Program-made: the position numbers and the translations under genes
The notes under the pieces: model-generated
Told to the model about the DNA's origin: nothing
The model's input: the letters and a program-made list of their open reading frames with translations, nothing else
The model's database searches: none
Shown: piece after piece, positions 1-6,618 of the stretch
How positions within the stretch are numbered: the first letter of the stretch is position 1
Layout of the letters: every line of letters begins with the position of its first letter
Assembly (NCBI GenBank): GCA_900553765.1
Contig: USET01000009.1
Span: 1-17,162 of the forward strand
Direction of reading: 5' to 3'
DNA length: 17,162 bases
Source: an uncultured Mycoplasmatota bacterium
Lineage (GTDB): Bacteria; Bacillota_I; Bacilli_A; RF39; UBA660

Positions 1-784
1 AATCCAGTTCGGTCTTAATCATTGCGCAGGCTTCATCGACAAGGTCGATTGCTTTATCCGGCAGGAATCTGTCGGAAATGTAACGGTCTGAAAGGGTTGC
101 CGCAGATACCAGTGCGCCGTCTGTAATTTTTACACCGTGATATACTTCATAACGGTCTTTTAAACCACGTAAGATAGAAATGGTATCTTCAACGGTCGGT
201 TCATCAACCATAACCGGCTGGAACCGTCTTTCCAGTGCCGCATCTTTTTCAATGTACTGACGGTGTTCATCCAGTGTTGTTGCACCGATACAGTGGAGTT
301 CACCACGCGCAAGCATTGGCTTTAACATATTTCCAGCATCCATTGCTCCTTCGAGTGCTCCAGCTCCTACAATCATGTGAATCTCATCGATAAACATGAT
401 GATTTTCCCTTCAGATTCTTTTACTTCTTTCAAAACTGCTTTTAAACGCTCTTCGAATTCTCCACGATATTTTGCTCCGGCAATCAATGCTCCCATATCG
501 AGTTCCCACACAGTTTTGTTCTTCAAACTATCTGGAACATCCCCTCTTACAATACGCTGTGCAAGTCCCTCTACAATGGCTGTTTTTCCGACTCCAGGTT
601 CTCCTATCAACACTGGATTATTTTTCGTCTTTCTCGATAAAATACGAGTGATACTACGAATCTCATCATCGCGACCGATGACAGGGTCCTGTTTTCCATC
701 ACGTACTCCAGCAGTGATATCTCTACCGTATTTTTCCAATACATTTTCCAAGTTTTCTTGGTACGGATTTTGATTATTATTCAT
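1..784 (-). CDS. clpB: ClpB-type AAA+ disaggregase, 5' part only (runs off the left edge)
   Basis: ClpB is a hexameric ATP-driven chaperone that works with DnaK to pull apart protein aggregates in the cytoplasm. The 261 codons visible cover the first AAA+ domain: IGR motif near residue 36, Walker A GEPGVGKT at 61-68, the pore-loop segment [15 protein letters not shown], Walker [10 protein letters not shown], then [23 protein letters not shown] and the [15 protein letters not shown] helix. Coiled-coil and second ATPase domains lie outside the window. The start is ATG at 782-784, preceded by AAGGAGG. No Clp N domain (about 150 residues in usual ClpB) precedes the ATPase, so this is a short form like that of mycoplasmas. 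The promoter and CIRCE operator lie directly upstream. By my count, GC is about 47% in bases 1-360 and about 40% in 361-784, both above the neighbouring genes. ClpC or ClpA is less likely, given the ClpB-like sequence. Confidence 0.95.
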   Translation of the reverse strand, partial: MNNNQNPYQENLENVLEKYGRDITAGVRDGKQDPVIGRDDEIRSITRILSRKTKNNPVLIGEPGVGKTAIVEGLAQRIVRGDVPDSLKNKTVWELDMGALIAGAKYRGEFEERLKAVLKEVKESEGKIIMFIDEIHMIVGAGALEGAMDAGNMLKPMLARGELHCIGATTLDEHRQYIEKDAALERRFQPVMVDEPTVEDTISILRGLKDRYEVYHGVKITDGALVSAATLSDRYISDRFLPDKAIDLVDEACAMIKTELD

Positions 785-803
785 AAGTATCCCCTCCTTT
801 TCA

Positions 804-821
804 TTTGGTCTATTTACCAAA
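804..821. promoter_or_regulatory. Inverted repeat at the clpB transcription start
   Basis: TTTGGT at 804-809 and ACCAAA at 816-821 form a perfect 6-bp inverted repeat with a 6-bp spacer. It begins about where clpB transcription should start (7-8 bases after the -10) and ends about 20 bases before the start codon. It could be a second operator or a small hairpin in the 5' leader. It does not match the CtsR heptad repeat. Confidence 0.4.
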
Positions 822-828
822 CAATCAC

Positions 829-857
829 ATTATAGCACTAAAATTAGCACTCGTCAA
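829..857 (-). promoter_or_regulatory. Sigma-A-type promoter of clpB
   Basis: On the minus strand, -35 TTGACG (852-857) and -10 TATAAT (829-834) are separated by exactly 17 bp. The -35 box lies inside the CIRCE operator, so bound HrcA would block RNA polymerase. Confidence 0.9.
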
Positions 858-870
858 TAGCGAGTGCTAA
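844..870. promoter_or_regulatory. CIRCE operator (HrcA binding site)
   Basis: TTAGCACTC (844-852), a 9-base spacer and GAGTGCTAA (862-870) match the CIRCE consensus exactly. HrcA represses heat-shock genes through this element and is released under protein-folding stress. Here it overlaps the clpB -35 box and directly abuts the stop codon of the preceding gene (871-873). Confidence 0.97.
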
Positions 871-1881
871 TTATTTTTTATATGCTGTTTGATTTTGATT
901 AATCTTTCCTTTTTGAATATATTCTACCCAATTTTGGTATCGATTTAATTTAAAGAATAACTTTTCATTTGCAATTCTTAACTTTTCATCTTCCCCCATC
1001 ATATATCCGTATACAGTAGGATCGTCATACGACTGTGCAATACGAATGACTTCTGCAAATTCGCGTCCTTTTTCTAATGCAGAAAGATCTGATGATTCAA
1101 TATGCCGGTAAAGATCTCTCAACACTATCTTAACATCCATATTTGTCTTTTCATCGTACTGTTGCAATTCCGACTTCACGCGATTTAATTTTTTCATGTC
1201 AGTCACAACCATTCGATTAAAACATCCAAGAGCATATTTAATATCTTCTTTCGGCAAGTGTAGTCCTGCTTCTTCTTTTGGTTGAAACACATTTAACATA
1301 TCACGGTGATCATAAACGATATTTTCTTCCATATTTCCATAGCTAATGTCTAGTACTTTAGAAGCTTTTTCTCCTGTCTGCCTATCATTAGTAAACAAAA
1401 GTAATTGTGTCGCTAATTTTTGTTCATTGGTTATATCGCGATTCTTTGGAAATGAAAGTACTCCATACCCTTTTGCTATATTAGAAATACGAGCATTCTT
1501 CAAATAGTTTTGTGCTTCTTTTCCCGTAACAATCTCTGTCGTATACCTCGTTTTAACGCCAAAATATACAATATGTTTCATGTCGTTCAACATTTTCGTA
1601 CATTCATAGCTTCCCCACTGTTCTGTCGACTCTGGAGTACCTTTATAGTAATTGATATAAAGGGAAAACACATCATCATGTTCTTGAAAATCCCGTACTG
1701 TAATAAATTTACCATCCGGCGTAATAATATATCCACCTTCTAAAGCATTGATTTCAAGATATGATGCCCCTATCATTTGAAATGGATTTCCATTGATGTC
1801 AAACACAGTAATTAAATGTTTTTCATCAAATTCATCTCCATACAAATCTTTTAATCTCGCTATATTGTTTAATTGCTGCAT
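871..1881 (-). CDS. Protein of unknown function, 336 aa
   Basis: I do not recognise this family. The protein is soluble, with no signal peptide or membrane segment. Residues about 40-75 read as a compact beta-rich segment with an ITPDGKF turn followed by EHDD; residues 80-280 are mixed, and the C-terminal 60 residues are charged and helical. There is no obvious nucleotide-binding or catalytic motif. The start is ATG, preceded by AAAGGAGAT. It begins 14 bases after the stop of the upstream 355-aa gene, on the same strand, so the two are probably co-transcribed and may act together. No terminator is visible after it: its stop touches the CIRCE element of clpB, so readthrough into clpB is possible. 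Function is not inferable from the sequence alone. Confidence 0.8.
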   Translation of the reverse strand: MQQLNNIARLKDLYGDEFDEKHLITVFDINGNPFQMIGASYLEINALEGGYIITPDGKFITVRDFQEHDDVFSLYINYYKGTPESTEQWGSYECTKMLNDMKHIVYFGVKTRYTTEIVTGKEAQNYLKNARISNIAKGYGVLSFPKNRDITNEQKLATQLLLFTNDRQTGEKASKVLDISYGNMEENIVYDHRDMLNVFQPKEEAGLHLPKEDIKYALGCFNRMVVTDMKKLNRVKSELQQYDEKTNMDVKIVLRDLYRHIESSDLSALEKGREFAEVIRIAQSYDDPTVYGYMMGEDEKLRIANEKLFFKLNRYQNWVEYIQKGKINQNQTAYKK

Positions 1882-1895
1882 TCTTTTTATCTCCT

Positions 1896-2963
1896 TTACT
1901 TTCTCTTTTGATATGTAACTGCGGAATCTAATAATGTTTGATATACCTCATTTTCCGAAAATAACATATTTCCATTCACATTCGCCGTTAAAAAACTCTC
2001 ATCTTCTCCTGTAAAAGTAATTCCATTTATTTGTTCCTGTAAACGTTCTACCACGTGCAAGAAACGAGTTGTGAGATTATATTCAATCTCTTCTACATTT
2101 GTAATAACACCAAGTGCTTTCAACTTGCTAGAACTTAATCCTTTATACTTTGTCATATCTCCAAATACATTTTTCTTCATTTCCACTTTTAATGGTAATG
2201 ACTTTGCAATCACCATATCTTCTATTCCCACTTCCTGCATACATTTTAATAAGATTGTGGACGCAAACATGAAAGGTAATGGAGCATCTTGTAATTCTTC
2301 GCGACAATTTTTATTCATTTTGTAGAAATAACGATTTGCCTTTTTTGCTAATTTCTTATCCAACTCCATTATATCACTATTATTCTTTCCTTGAATTGCA
2401 TAAAGATATAATTGATTGTTTGCAATTCCATATCTAATTAACGGCAACGTATAATGAGCCACACCTTCTGGATACTCTTTTTCCAATGTAATGGAAAGCG
2501 CATATGGCGTTTCCTGACCTGCAGGTTGTTCTTTTCTCTCTACATGAATCTCACAATCCAAAGGAGCATACTCCATCGTCATCGATTCTGAAAATGTCCG
2601 ATCCTCACAAAATGCAATATAACGATTCACAAATTCAGTAGGTTTTTGAAAATCTTGTGGTGTCATATTTGCAAGTAAATATACGAGATTAGCTCTCCAG
2701 TAAGCATGATTTTTCTCCTCTGAAACACGAAACCATGTATGATCCGTATTCATTACAATTTCACTGTATCGTTTCAGCGCATTCATAAATCGATTAAAAT
2801 CATCGATGTAAAGTATATGTTTACTATCTTCACTTACGTTAGAAAAGCGATCTTTGATTTCCGTTTCAAATCCTGCTTGTACATAAGATAACACAGTCGG
2901 AATCTTACCAATCTTAGCACCATGTACCACTTCAAAAAATATATCGAATAATTCCTTTTCCAT
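1896..2963 (-). CDS. Protein of unknown function, 355 aa
   Basis: I do not recognise this family. It looks like a soluble cytoplasmic protein: an N-terminal helical part (about 1-110), a beta-rich middle (about 130-190), a basic stretch near 205-225 (KKLAKKANRYFYKMNKN), and a C-terminal helical part. No signal peptide, membrane helix or standard catalytic motif was seen. The ATG start follows GAGGTGA at a normal distance. It is the first of two tandem genes (14-base gap to the 336-aa gene). The upstream gap (2964-3034) holds a hairpin and AT-rich sequence, but no clear -35/-10 pair. The pair sits between a nucleotidase-like gene and clpB, which gives no functional hint. Confidence 0.8.
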   Translation of the reverse strand: MEKELFDIFFEVVHGAKIGKIPTVLSYVQAGFETEIKDRFSNVSEDSKHILYIDDFNRFMNALKRYSEIVMNTDHTWFRVSEEKNHAYWRANLVYLLANMTPQDFQKPTEFVNRYIAFCEDRTFSESMTMEYAPLDCEIHVERKEQPAGQETPYALSITLEKEYPEGVAHYTLPLIRYGIANNQLYLYAIQGKNNSDIMELDKKLAKKANRYFYKMNKNCREELQDAPLPFMFASTILLKCMQEVGIEDMVIAKSLPLKVEMKKNVFGDMTKYKGLSSSKLKALGVITNVEEIEYNLTTRFLHVVERLQEQINGITFTGEDESFLTANVNGNMLFSENEVYQTLLDSAVTYQKRK

Positions 2964-2992
2964 ATGTCACCTCATTTGGTAAATATTTATAT

Positions 2993-3022
2993 AAGAACAA
3001 CTATGAGTAGTTGTTCTTTTTT
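2993..3022. terminator. Hairpin between the HAD gene and the 355-aa gene, possible terminator
   Basis: AAGAACAACTA (2993-3003) and TAGTTGTTCTT (3008-3018) form an 11-bp perfect stem with a 4-base loop. The clean T run (3017-3022) lies on the plus strand, although all genes around are on the minus strand. Minus-strand transcripts would have an A run before the stem and TATATAAATATTT after it. It probably ends transcription of the HAD gene, but inefficiently, or it may be bidirectional. Confidence 0.6.
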
Positions 3023-3034
3023 GTATACAAAAAA

Positions 3035-3529
3035 TTATAAAATGTCTAACACTTGATCGATTCGATCGACACATAAAAATTCTGTTGTCTTTTTCGTTGG
3101 AGAAAACTTTACTGGAATTCCTCCAGCCGCCTTCCATTCTCTTAGGTTTTCAGAATAATCGTCGATCAGAATTGCATCTTTTGCATGTACCATCTTGGTT
3201 TTACTAAGTTCTTTAGGGCAAGCAATAATCGTAATATCATCAAAATATTTCCGTATAAATTTTACTTTTTCCACAATCTCAGGAACGCTATTGACATGAG
3301 TTAAAACAGAGATATTAAAACGATTTGATTCTTTCATTCTTTTTAAGCGATCCATACTATCGTATAAAATAGGGGTAATTTCAATTACTTGTTCCCAATT
3401 CAAAGTTTGATAAAATTTTAAAACTTCATCATAGTTATCCAAATCTACTTGTTGTTCGTCTAATAAACGATAAGAAGTGGTAATGGTATCCATTAAGACA
3501 CCATCAAAATCGATATATAATTCCCTCAT
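3035..3529 (-). CDS. HAD-superfamily protein, 5'(3')-nucleotidase-like
   Basis: This is a 164-aa haloacid-dehalogenase-fold hydrolase that probably removes phosphate from a nucleotide or another small phosphoester, with Mg2+, in the cytoplasm. Motif I is DFDGV, with nucleophile D7 and acid D9. Motif II is the Thr of SVLTHV (T77). A lysine-containing segment PKELSKTK near 105-112 may supply motif III, and motif IV is LIDDYSENL (D123, D124). Its size and the LIDDY...NL...W..AGG pattern resemble the cytosolic deoxyribonucleotidase (NT5C) type. The start is set at ATG 3527-3529 because AAAGGAG lies 7 bases upstream; an in-frame TTG at 3547 would put that ribosome site inside the gene. It follows the tail-anchored protein gene by 27 bases and is probably in the same operon. 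The exact substrate is not determined. Confidence 0.8.
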   Translation of the reverse strand: MRELYIDFDGVLMDTITTSYRLLDEQQVDLDNYDEVLKFYQTLNWEQVIEITPILYDSMDRLKRMKESNRFNISVLTHVNSVPEIVEKVKFIRKYFDDITIIACPKELSKTKMVHAKDAILIDDYSENLREWKAAGGIPVKFSPTKKTTEFLCVDRIDQVLDIL

Positions 3530-3556
3530 GAGCTGCTCCTTTCTCAAGAAAAGATT

Positions 3557-4138
3557 TTAAAACAATAAAAACCAGCATACTCCAATGACAACAATAAGTA
3601 AGATAAGCCCTAATACTAGAGGTAATGAAGGCCCTCCTGAATGTTGCATAGACGCATTTGCTTCTTTTGTCTCATCTTTTACTCCAAGTGTCTGATAAAT
3701 ATCCTTTTTCACTGTTGCAACCGCGCTTAAAATTTCCGTATATGTAAATTCATCTATCTCGTGTTTCTGAAACATTTCACGCGCACGTTTTAAACAACTG
3801 AAAATCTCGTTATCTAACTGTTTAATGCTTTTTTCTTCCTTCACATCAACTTGCATCGCCATTCCATCTGGACGAATAGATTTGATATACTCAGGATTGA
3901 GTTCATATCCAAAATAATTTTTTAACATCTCCCGTGAAATTTCTAACTTGTGTTCCTTACGATACTCTTCTACAGCAGCTTTACATTGATTTTCTTTTAG
4001 CTGTAAATCCTGCACTTGAGCATAATACTCCTCGACTCCAAGATCGATCTCTTTTGCTTTAAACGCTCTTGCTAATTCTTCCTTTTCTGCTTTTACCTGT
4101 TCCATCTGATTTTTTAACTCAACATAATTCTGATACAT
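3557..4138 (-). CDS. Tail-anchored coiled-coil membrane protein, unknown function
   Basis: This 193-aa protein has a strongly charged helical N-terminal half (residues about 1-75, rich in E, K and Q, likely coiled coil), a middle part with FGYELNPEYIKSIRPDG, and a single hydrophobic segment at the extreme C-terminus (about 170-193, LPLVLGLILLIVVIGVCWFLLF) that would anchor it in the membrane with the body in the cytoplasm. I do not recognise the family. The ATG at 4136-4138 is chosen because GGGGGAG stands 5 bases upstream. An earlier in-frame ATG at 4157-4159 overlaps the -10 box and cannot be in the transcript. It has its own extended -10 promoter and a leader of only about a dozen bases, and is followed by the HAD gene. 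Confidence 0.75.
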   Translation of the reverse strand: MYQNYVELKNQMEQVKAEKEELARAFKAKEIDLGVEEYYAQVQDLQLKENQCKAAVEEYRKEHKLEISREMLKNYFGYELNPEYIKSIRPDGMAMQVDVKEEKSIKQLDNEIFSCLKRAREMFQKHEIDEFTYTEILSAVATVKKDIYQTLGVKDETKEANASMQHSGGPSLPLVLGLILLIVVIGVCWFLLF

Positions 4139-4157
4139 ACAAACTCCCCCTACCAAC

Positions 4158-4165
4158 ATTATAGC
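4158..4165 (-). promoter_or_regulatory. Extended -10 promoter of the tail-anchored protein / HAD unit
   Basis: Minus-strand TATAAT at 4158-4163 is preceded by TGC, giving an extended -10. No good -35 is found 16-18 bases upstream. Transcription would start around 4150, leaving a very short leader before the ATG at 4138. Confidence 0.65.
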
Positions 4166-4210
4166 ACACTTCTACAAATTCTCACCTACGAAAGAAAAAG
4201 CGAATGTAAA

Positions 4211-4235
4211 CAAAAAAAGATACCATTTGGTATCT
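4211..4235 (-). terminator. Intrinsic terminator of infC-rpmI-rplT
   Basis: The minus strand has AGATACCA / TGGTATCT (4218-4235) followed by a T run (complement of A at 4212-4218). The stem begins at the last base of the rplT stop codon (4235-4237). Confidence 0.9.
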
Positions 4236-4783
4236 TACTTTAAAGCGTCTAATAATTCTGCTTTTTTCATTGTAGAAGTTCCTTCTACACCTTTTTCTTT
4301 TGCAAGCTTACGAAGTTCTGCAACTGTCATTTTAGAATAATCTGTTGCTTCTTCTTTCTTTTCTTTTTTAGTAGGTTTTTCTTCCTTCTTCACAGTCTTT
4401 GGAGCTTTAGTCTCCTCGAATTTCTTTCCTTCTAAAGCGTCTTTTGCAATTGTAACTAAAGAAGCGAAGCTCTTTGGATTATCGATTGCAATTTCAGCTA
4501 ACATCTTACGGTTTACCGTAACACCAGCTTTTGTTAATCCGTTGATGAATTTAGAATAACTAATATCATTCATACGGCAAGCTGCATTGATTCTTGTAAT
4601 CCATAATTTTCTGAACTCTCTTTTATTTTGTCTTCTATCTCTATATGCATATTTATGTGAATGCATCACCTGTTCTTTTGCTGTTCTATATAATCTGTGT
4701 TTACTTCCGAAATAACCTTTTGCTTCTTTTAAAACCTTTGCTCTACGTGCACGGTGAATTGTTCCATTTTTTACTCTTGGCAT
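4235..4783 (-). CDS. rplT: 50S ribosomal protein L20 with a C-terminal Rho-N/SAP-like extension
   Basis: L20 is a primary binder of 23S rRNA in large-subunit assembly and, in Bacillota, represses its own operon. Residues 1-118 are typical L20: MPRVKNG, the long basic N-terminal arm ([20 protein letters not shown]), [21 protein letters not shown] and [18 protein letters not shown]. The family normally ends near 118, but this protein is 182 aa. Residues 119-147 are a Lys/Glu/Thr/Pro linker. Residues 148-182 contain [17 protein letters not shown] followed by [10 protein letters not shown], the helix-extended-loop-helix pattern of Rho N-terminal/SAP domains that bind nucleic acid. The extension is in frame, with no stop between, and ends at the operon terminator. 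The start is ATG with AAGGAGG upstream. It is the last gene of the infC operon. Confidence 0.97.
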   Translation of the reverse strand: MPRVKNGTIHRARRAKVLKEAKGYFGSKHRLYRTAKEQVMHSHKYAYRDRRQNKREFRKLWITRINAACRMNDISYSKFINGLTKAGVTVNRKMLAEIAIDNPKSFASLVTIAKDALEGKKFEETKAPKTVKKEEKPTKKEKKEEATDYSKMTVAELRKLAKEKGVEGTSTMKKAELLDALK

Positions 4784-4802
4784 AATATCCTCCTTCTAAA
4801 TC

Positions 4803-5003
4803 TTACTTTTTAATTAAACTTTTTAATCTGTTCATGTCTGCTTTACTTAATAATGAACCCTTTCTTCCGGCTCTATTAGATGCAGCATTTTTCTTTCCTG
4901 TGTTATGTCTCGTTCCAGGTTTTCCAATTTTTACTGTTCCACCAGGTCTTACTTTTAAAACTTTAGCTGTTCCCTTGTGTGTTTTTTGTGTCTTTTTAGC
5001 CAT
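4803..5003 (-). CDS. rpmI: 50S ribosomal protein L35
   Basis: A small, very basic large-subunit protein of 66 residues, the usual L35 length. It shows KTHKGTAKVLKV, a GGTVKIGKPGTRHNTGKK segment and the C-terminal SKADMNRLKSLI helix. The ATG follows AGGAGGG, which overlaps the end of infC (stop TAG at 5015-5017), so translation is probably coupled. It is the middle gene of infC-rpmI-rplT and lies 19 bases before rplT. Confidence 0.97.
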   Translation of the reverse strand: MAKKTQKTHKGTAKVLKVRPGGTVKIGKPGTRHNTGKKNAASNRAGRKGSLLSKADMNRLKSLIKK

Positions 5004-5014
5004 ATATGTCCCTC

Positions 5015-5545
5015 CTACTTTTCCTTCTTTGGCGCAAGTATCATTGTCATCACACGACCATCTAATACAGGTTTTTGTTCTACTGTAGAAATTTCGCTCA
5101 ATGCTTCTGCGAAACGATGTAATACATCTTTTCCACGATCGATATGAACCATCTCTCTACCTTTGAAACGTATAGATGCTTTGATCTTATGACCTTTTTC
5201 CAAATATTTAGATGAATTTTTCACTCTCGTATTAAAGTCGTGAACATCGATCGATACTGTTAATCGATATTCTTTCATCTCTAAGTTTCTCTCGCGTTGC
5301 TTTTTTAAGTTTTCCTTGTTTTGTTTTTTCTTTTCATACTTAAACTTATTGTAGTCCATAATCTTACAAACCGGTGGTTTGGCATTTGGGCTCATTAAAA
5401 CAAGATCAAACCCTGCATAAGATGCTAATGTTAGAGCGTCTTTTAATGGTTTAATTCCCAATTGTTCCCCATTCGGACCAATCAACATAACCTCTTTTGC
5501 TCTTATTTGTTCGTTGATAAACAAATCTCTCTCTTTATTTGCGAT
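5015..5545 (-). CDS. infC: Translation initiation factor IF-3, probable AUC start
   Basis: IF-3 binds the 30S subunit, keeps subunits apart and checks the initiator codon and tRNA. The protein has the N-terminal domain (INEQIRAKEVMLIGPNGEQLGI, LVLMSPNAKPPVCKIMDY), the basic linker (YEKKKQNKENLKKQRE) and the C-terminal domain (DFNTRVKNSSKYLEKGHKIKASIRFKGREM, ending VMTMILAPKKEK). An ATG exists at 5558-5560, but it lies directly after the attenuator T run with no ribosome site ahead of it. The only good Shine-Dalgarno, GGAGGTG, is inside those first codons, and 6 bases after it is an in-frame ATC (5543-5545). IF-3 genes in E. coli and Bacillus start with AUU, allowing self-repression. I therefore place the start at AUC, giving 176 aa. 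Confidence 0.95.
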   Translation of the reverse strand: MANKERDLFINEQIRAKEVMLIGPNGEQLGIKPLKDALTLASYAGFDLVLMSPNAKPPVCKIMDYNKFKYEKKKQNKENLKKQRERNLEMKEYRLTVSIDVHDFNTRVKNSSKYLEKGHKIKASIRFKGREMVHIDRGKDVLHRFAEALSEISTVEQKPVLDGRVMTMILAPKKEK

Positions 5546-5560
5546 AACTGACACCTCCAT

Positions 5561-5701
5561 AAAAAAAGTGAATACCAGGTATCCACTTATCTTCCAAACA
5601 TCGTTATATTATATAGTCAATAATATCTCTTTTGGCTTATTACCCATAACTTTAGCTATCGGGTGAGAAGTGGATTCCTTCTGCTTTCCTTTTTTCAATT
5701 C
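5561..5701 (-). promoter_or_regulatory. infC leader with attenuator (L20-leader-like)
   Basis: The transcript from about 5701 to infC is roughly 150 bases. Just before infC, AGTGGATAC (5579-5587) and GTATTCACT (5567-5575) form a 9-bp stem (one G-U) with a 3-base loop and seven Ts (5561-5567): an intrinsic terminator. Upstream, GGAATCCACTT (5668-5678) can pair with AAGTGGATACC (5578-5588) with one mismatch. This takes up the 5' arm of the terminator and acts as an antiterminator. In Bacillota, L20 binds such leaders and promotes termination. The L20 contact site itself was not identified by eye. Confidence 0.85.
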
Positions 5702-5707
5702 CATTAC

Positions 5708-5736
5708 ATTATACATAATTCTATGTACTTTGTCAA
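5708..5736 (-). promoter_or_regulatory. Consensus sigma-A promoter of infC-rpmI-rplT
   Basis: -35 TTGACA (5731-5736) and -10 TATAAT (5708-5713), both perfect, are spaced by 17 bp. The -35 begins 4 bases before the stop codon (5740-5742) of the upstream gene. Confidence 0.95.
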
Positions 5737-5739
5737 CAA

Positions 5740-6618
5740 TTATAACACTTTTTTATCTTCTTCTTTGATTAAATTCATTTTCTTTAACATTTCGATCACT
5801 TGTTCTCCACGATTCACATAATCTTCCATAGATGATAACGGGGTTAATAGAAACCCTAGTTTTCGAAACTGTCTATAATAACAATCTTCTTTTAATTCAT
5901 CGATGTTTCGATAAAGATTATTTAAAGTCGGATTATTTTGCATTGCTATCCAACATTTCATGAGAATCTGATCGATCCATGTCTCTACAAACTCTCGATC
6001 CTCTTTTAAAATATTTCCTTTTCCCAGCAGCACTTTTAAATAAGAATAGCAAATGAAATCAGGAGTATCGATCACATGTCTCGGTGTTAAATCTACAAAT
6101 CCAAATCCCTCTTTTGAATCGTATTGAAAATTAGAAGCATACGTAGCATCATAACACAATGACTCATGTTGTCCTAACACTAACATATCGGATAAAAACT
6201 TATCGTAATGCACCTGAGGAGCAGTTGCTAATTTTTCTAGTTCACGTTCATATATCATTGCATTATGAACTTCTTTTTCATAATTATATACGACTTCTTC
6301 TCTCGTTGTCGGACGAAAAATCAATGGAAACGGACAAGTCTGATGCACTGGTTTTCCCTCGACTCTCGTTTCTAATAGCCAACCTTCTCGATATTTCTGA
6401 TCGCTATTTTCATCAGTAAAACGATATTCTAACACACGTGGAACCATCATCCCTCGATTCCATAAATTTTCATTCTCCCTTTGCATTATCTTTAAATGCT
6501 CTTCATAATATGCTCCATGCAATAATGCCACATCAGAAAACAAGTAACACTCACTGTTTTCTCCACAAGCAGATACCGGCATCGATGAAGCTTCTTCTAT
6601 ATATCTTTCTATTTCCAT
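5740..6618 (-). CDS. Possible kinase-fold (phosphotransferase-like) protein, 292 aa
   Basis: No firm family assignment. The layout is reminiscent of protein-kinase-like small-molecule kinases: an N-lobe-like part with a helix HLKIMQRENENLWNRG followed by VPRVLEY, a hinge-like segment WLLETRVEGKPVH (80-92), and a possible catalytic region with D157, N163 and D176 (YDATYASN...GFVDLTP) like the D...N and Asp-Leu/Phe elements of that fold. The usual beta-3 lysine is not evident, so catalysis is doubtful. It may be a scaffold or pseudokinase. The soluble C-terminal half is helical. The ATG overlaps the gmk stop by one base (TAATG), so it is translationally coupled to gmk. No terminator follows: the infC promoter starts 4 bases beyond its stop. 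Confidence 0.6.
   Translation of the reverse strand: MEIERYIEEASSMPVSACGENSECYLFSDVALLHGAYYEEHLKIMQRENENLWNRGMMVPRVLEYRFTDENSDQKYREGWLLETRVEGKPVHQTCPFPLIFRPTTREEVVYNYEKEVHNAMIYERELEKLATAPQVHYDKFLSDMLVLGQHESLCYDATYASNFQYDSKEGFGFVDLTPRHVIDTPDFICYSYLKVLLGKGNILKEDREFVETWIDQILMKCWIAMQNNPTLNNLYRNIDELKEDCYYRQFRKLGFLLTPLSSMEDYVNRGEQVIEMLKKMNLIKEEDKKVL

Noticed and set aside
396..773. 125-codon open frame on the plus strand
   Set aside because: It is the antisense shadow of clpB; the minus strand encodes a clear AAA+ domain here.
804..821. CtsR operator upstream of clpB
   Set aside because: The CtsR box is a direct repeat of GGTCAAA-type heptads; this is an inverted TTTGGT/ACCAAA repeat.
3530..3547. 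Upstream TTG start for the HAD-type gene
   Set aside because: The ribosome binding site AAAGGAG would lie inside the coding sequence, and an ATG follows it at the right distance.
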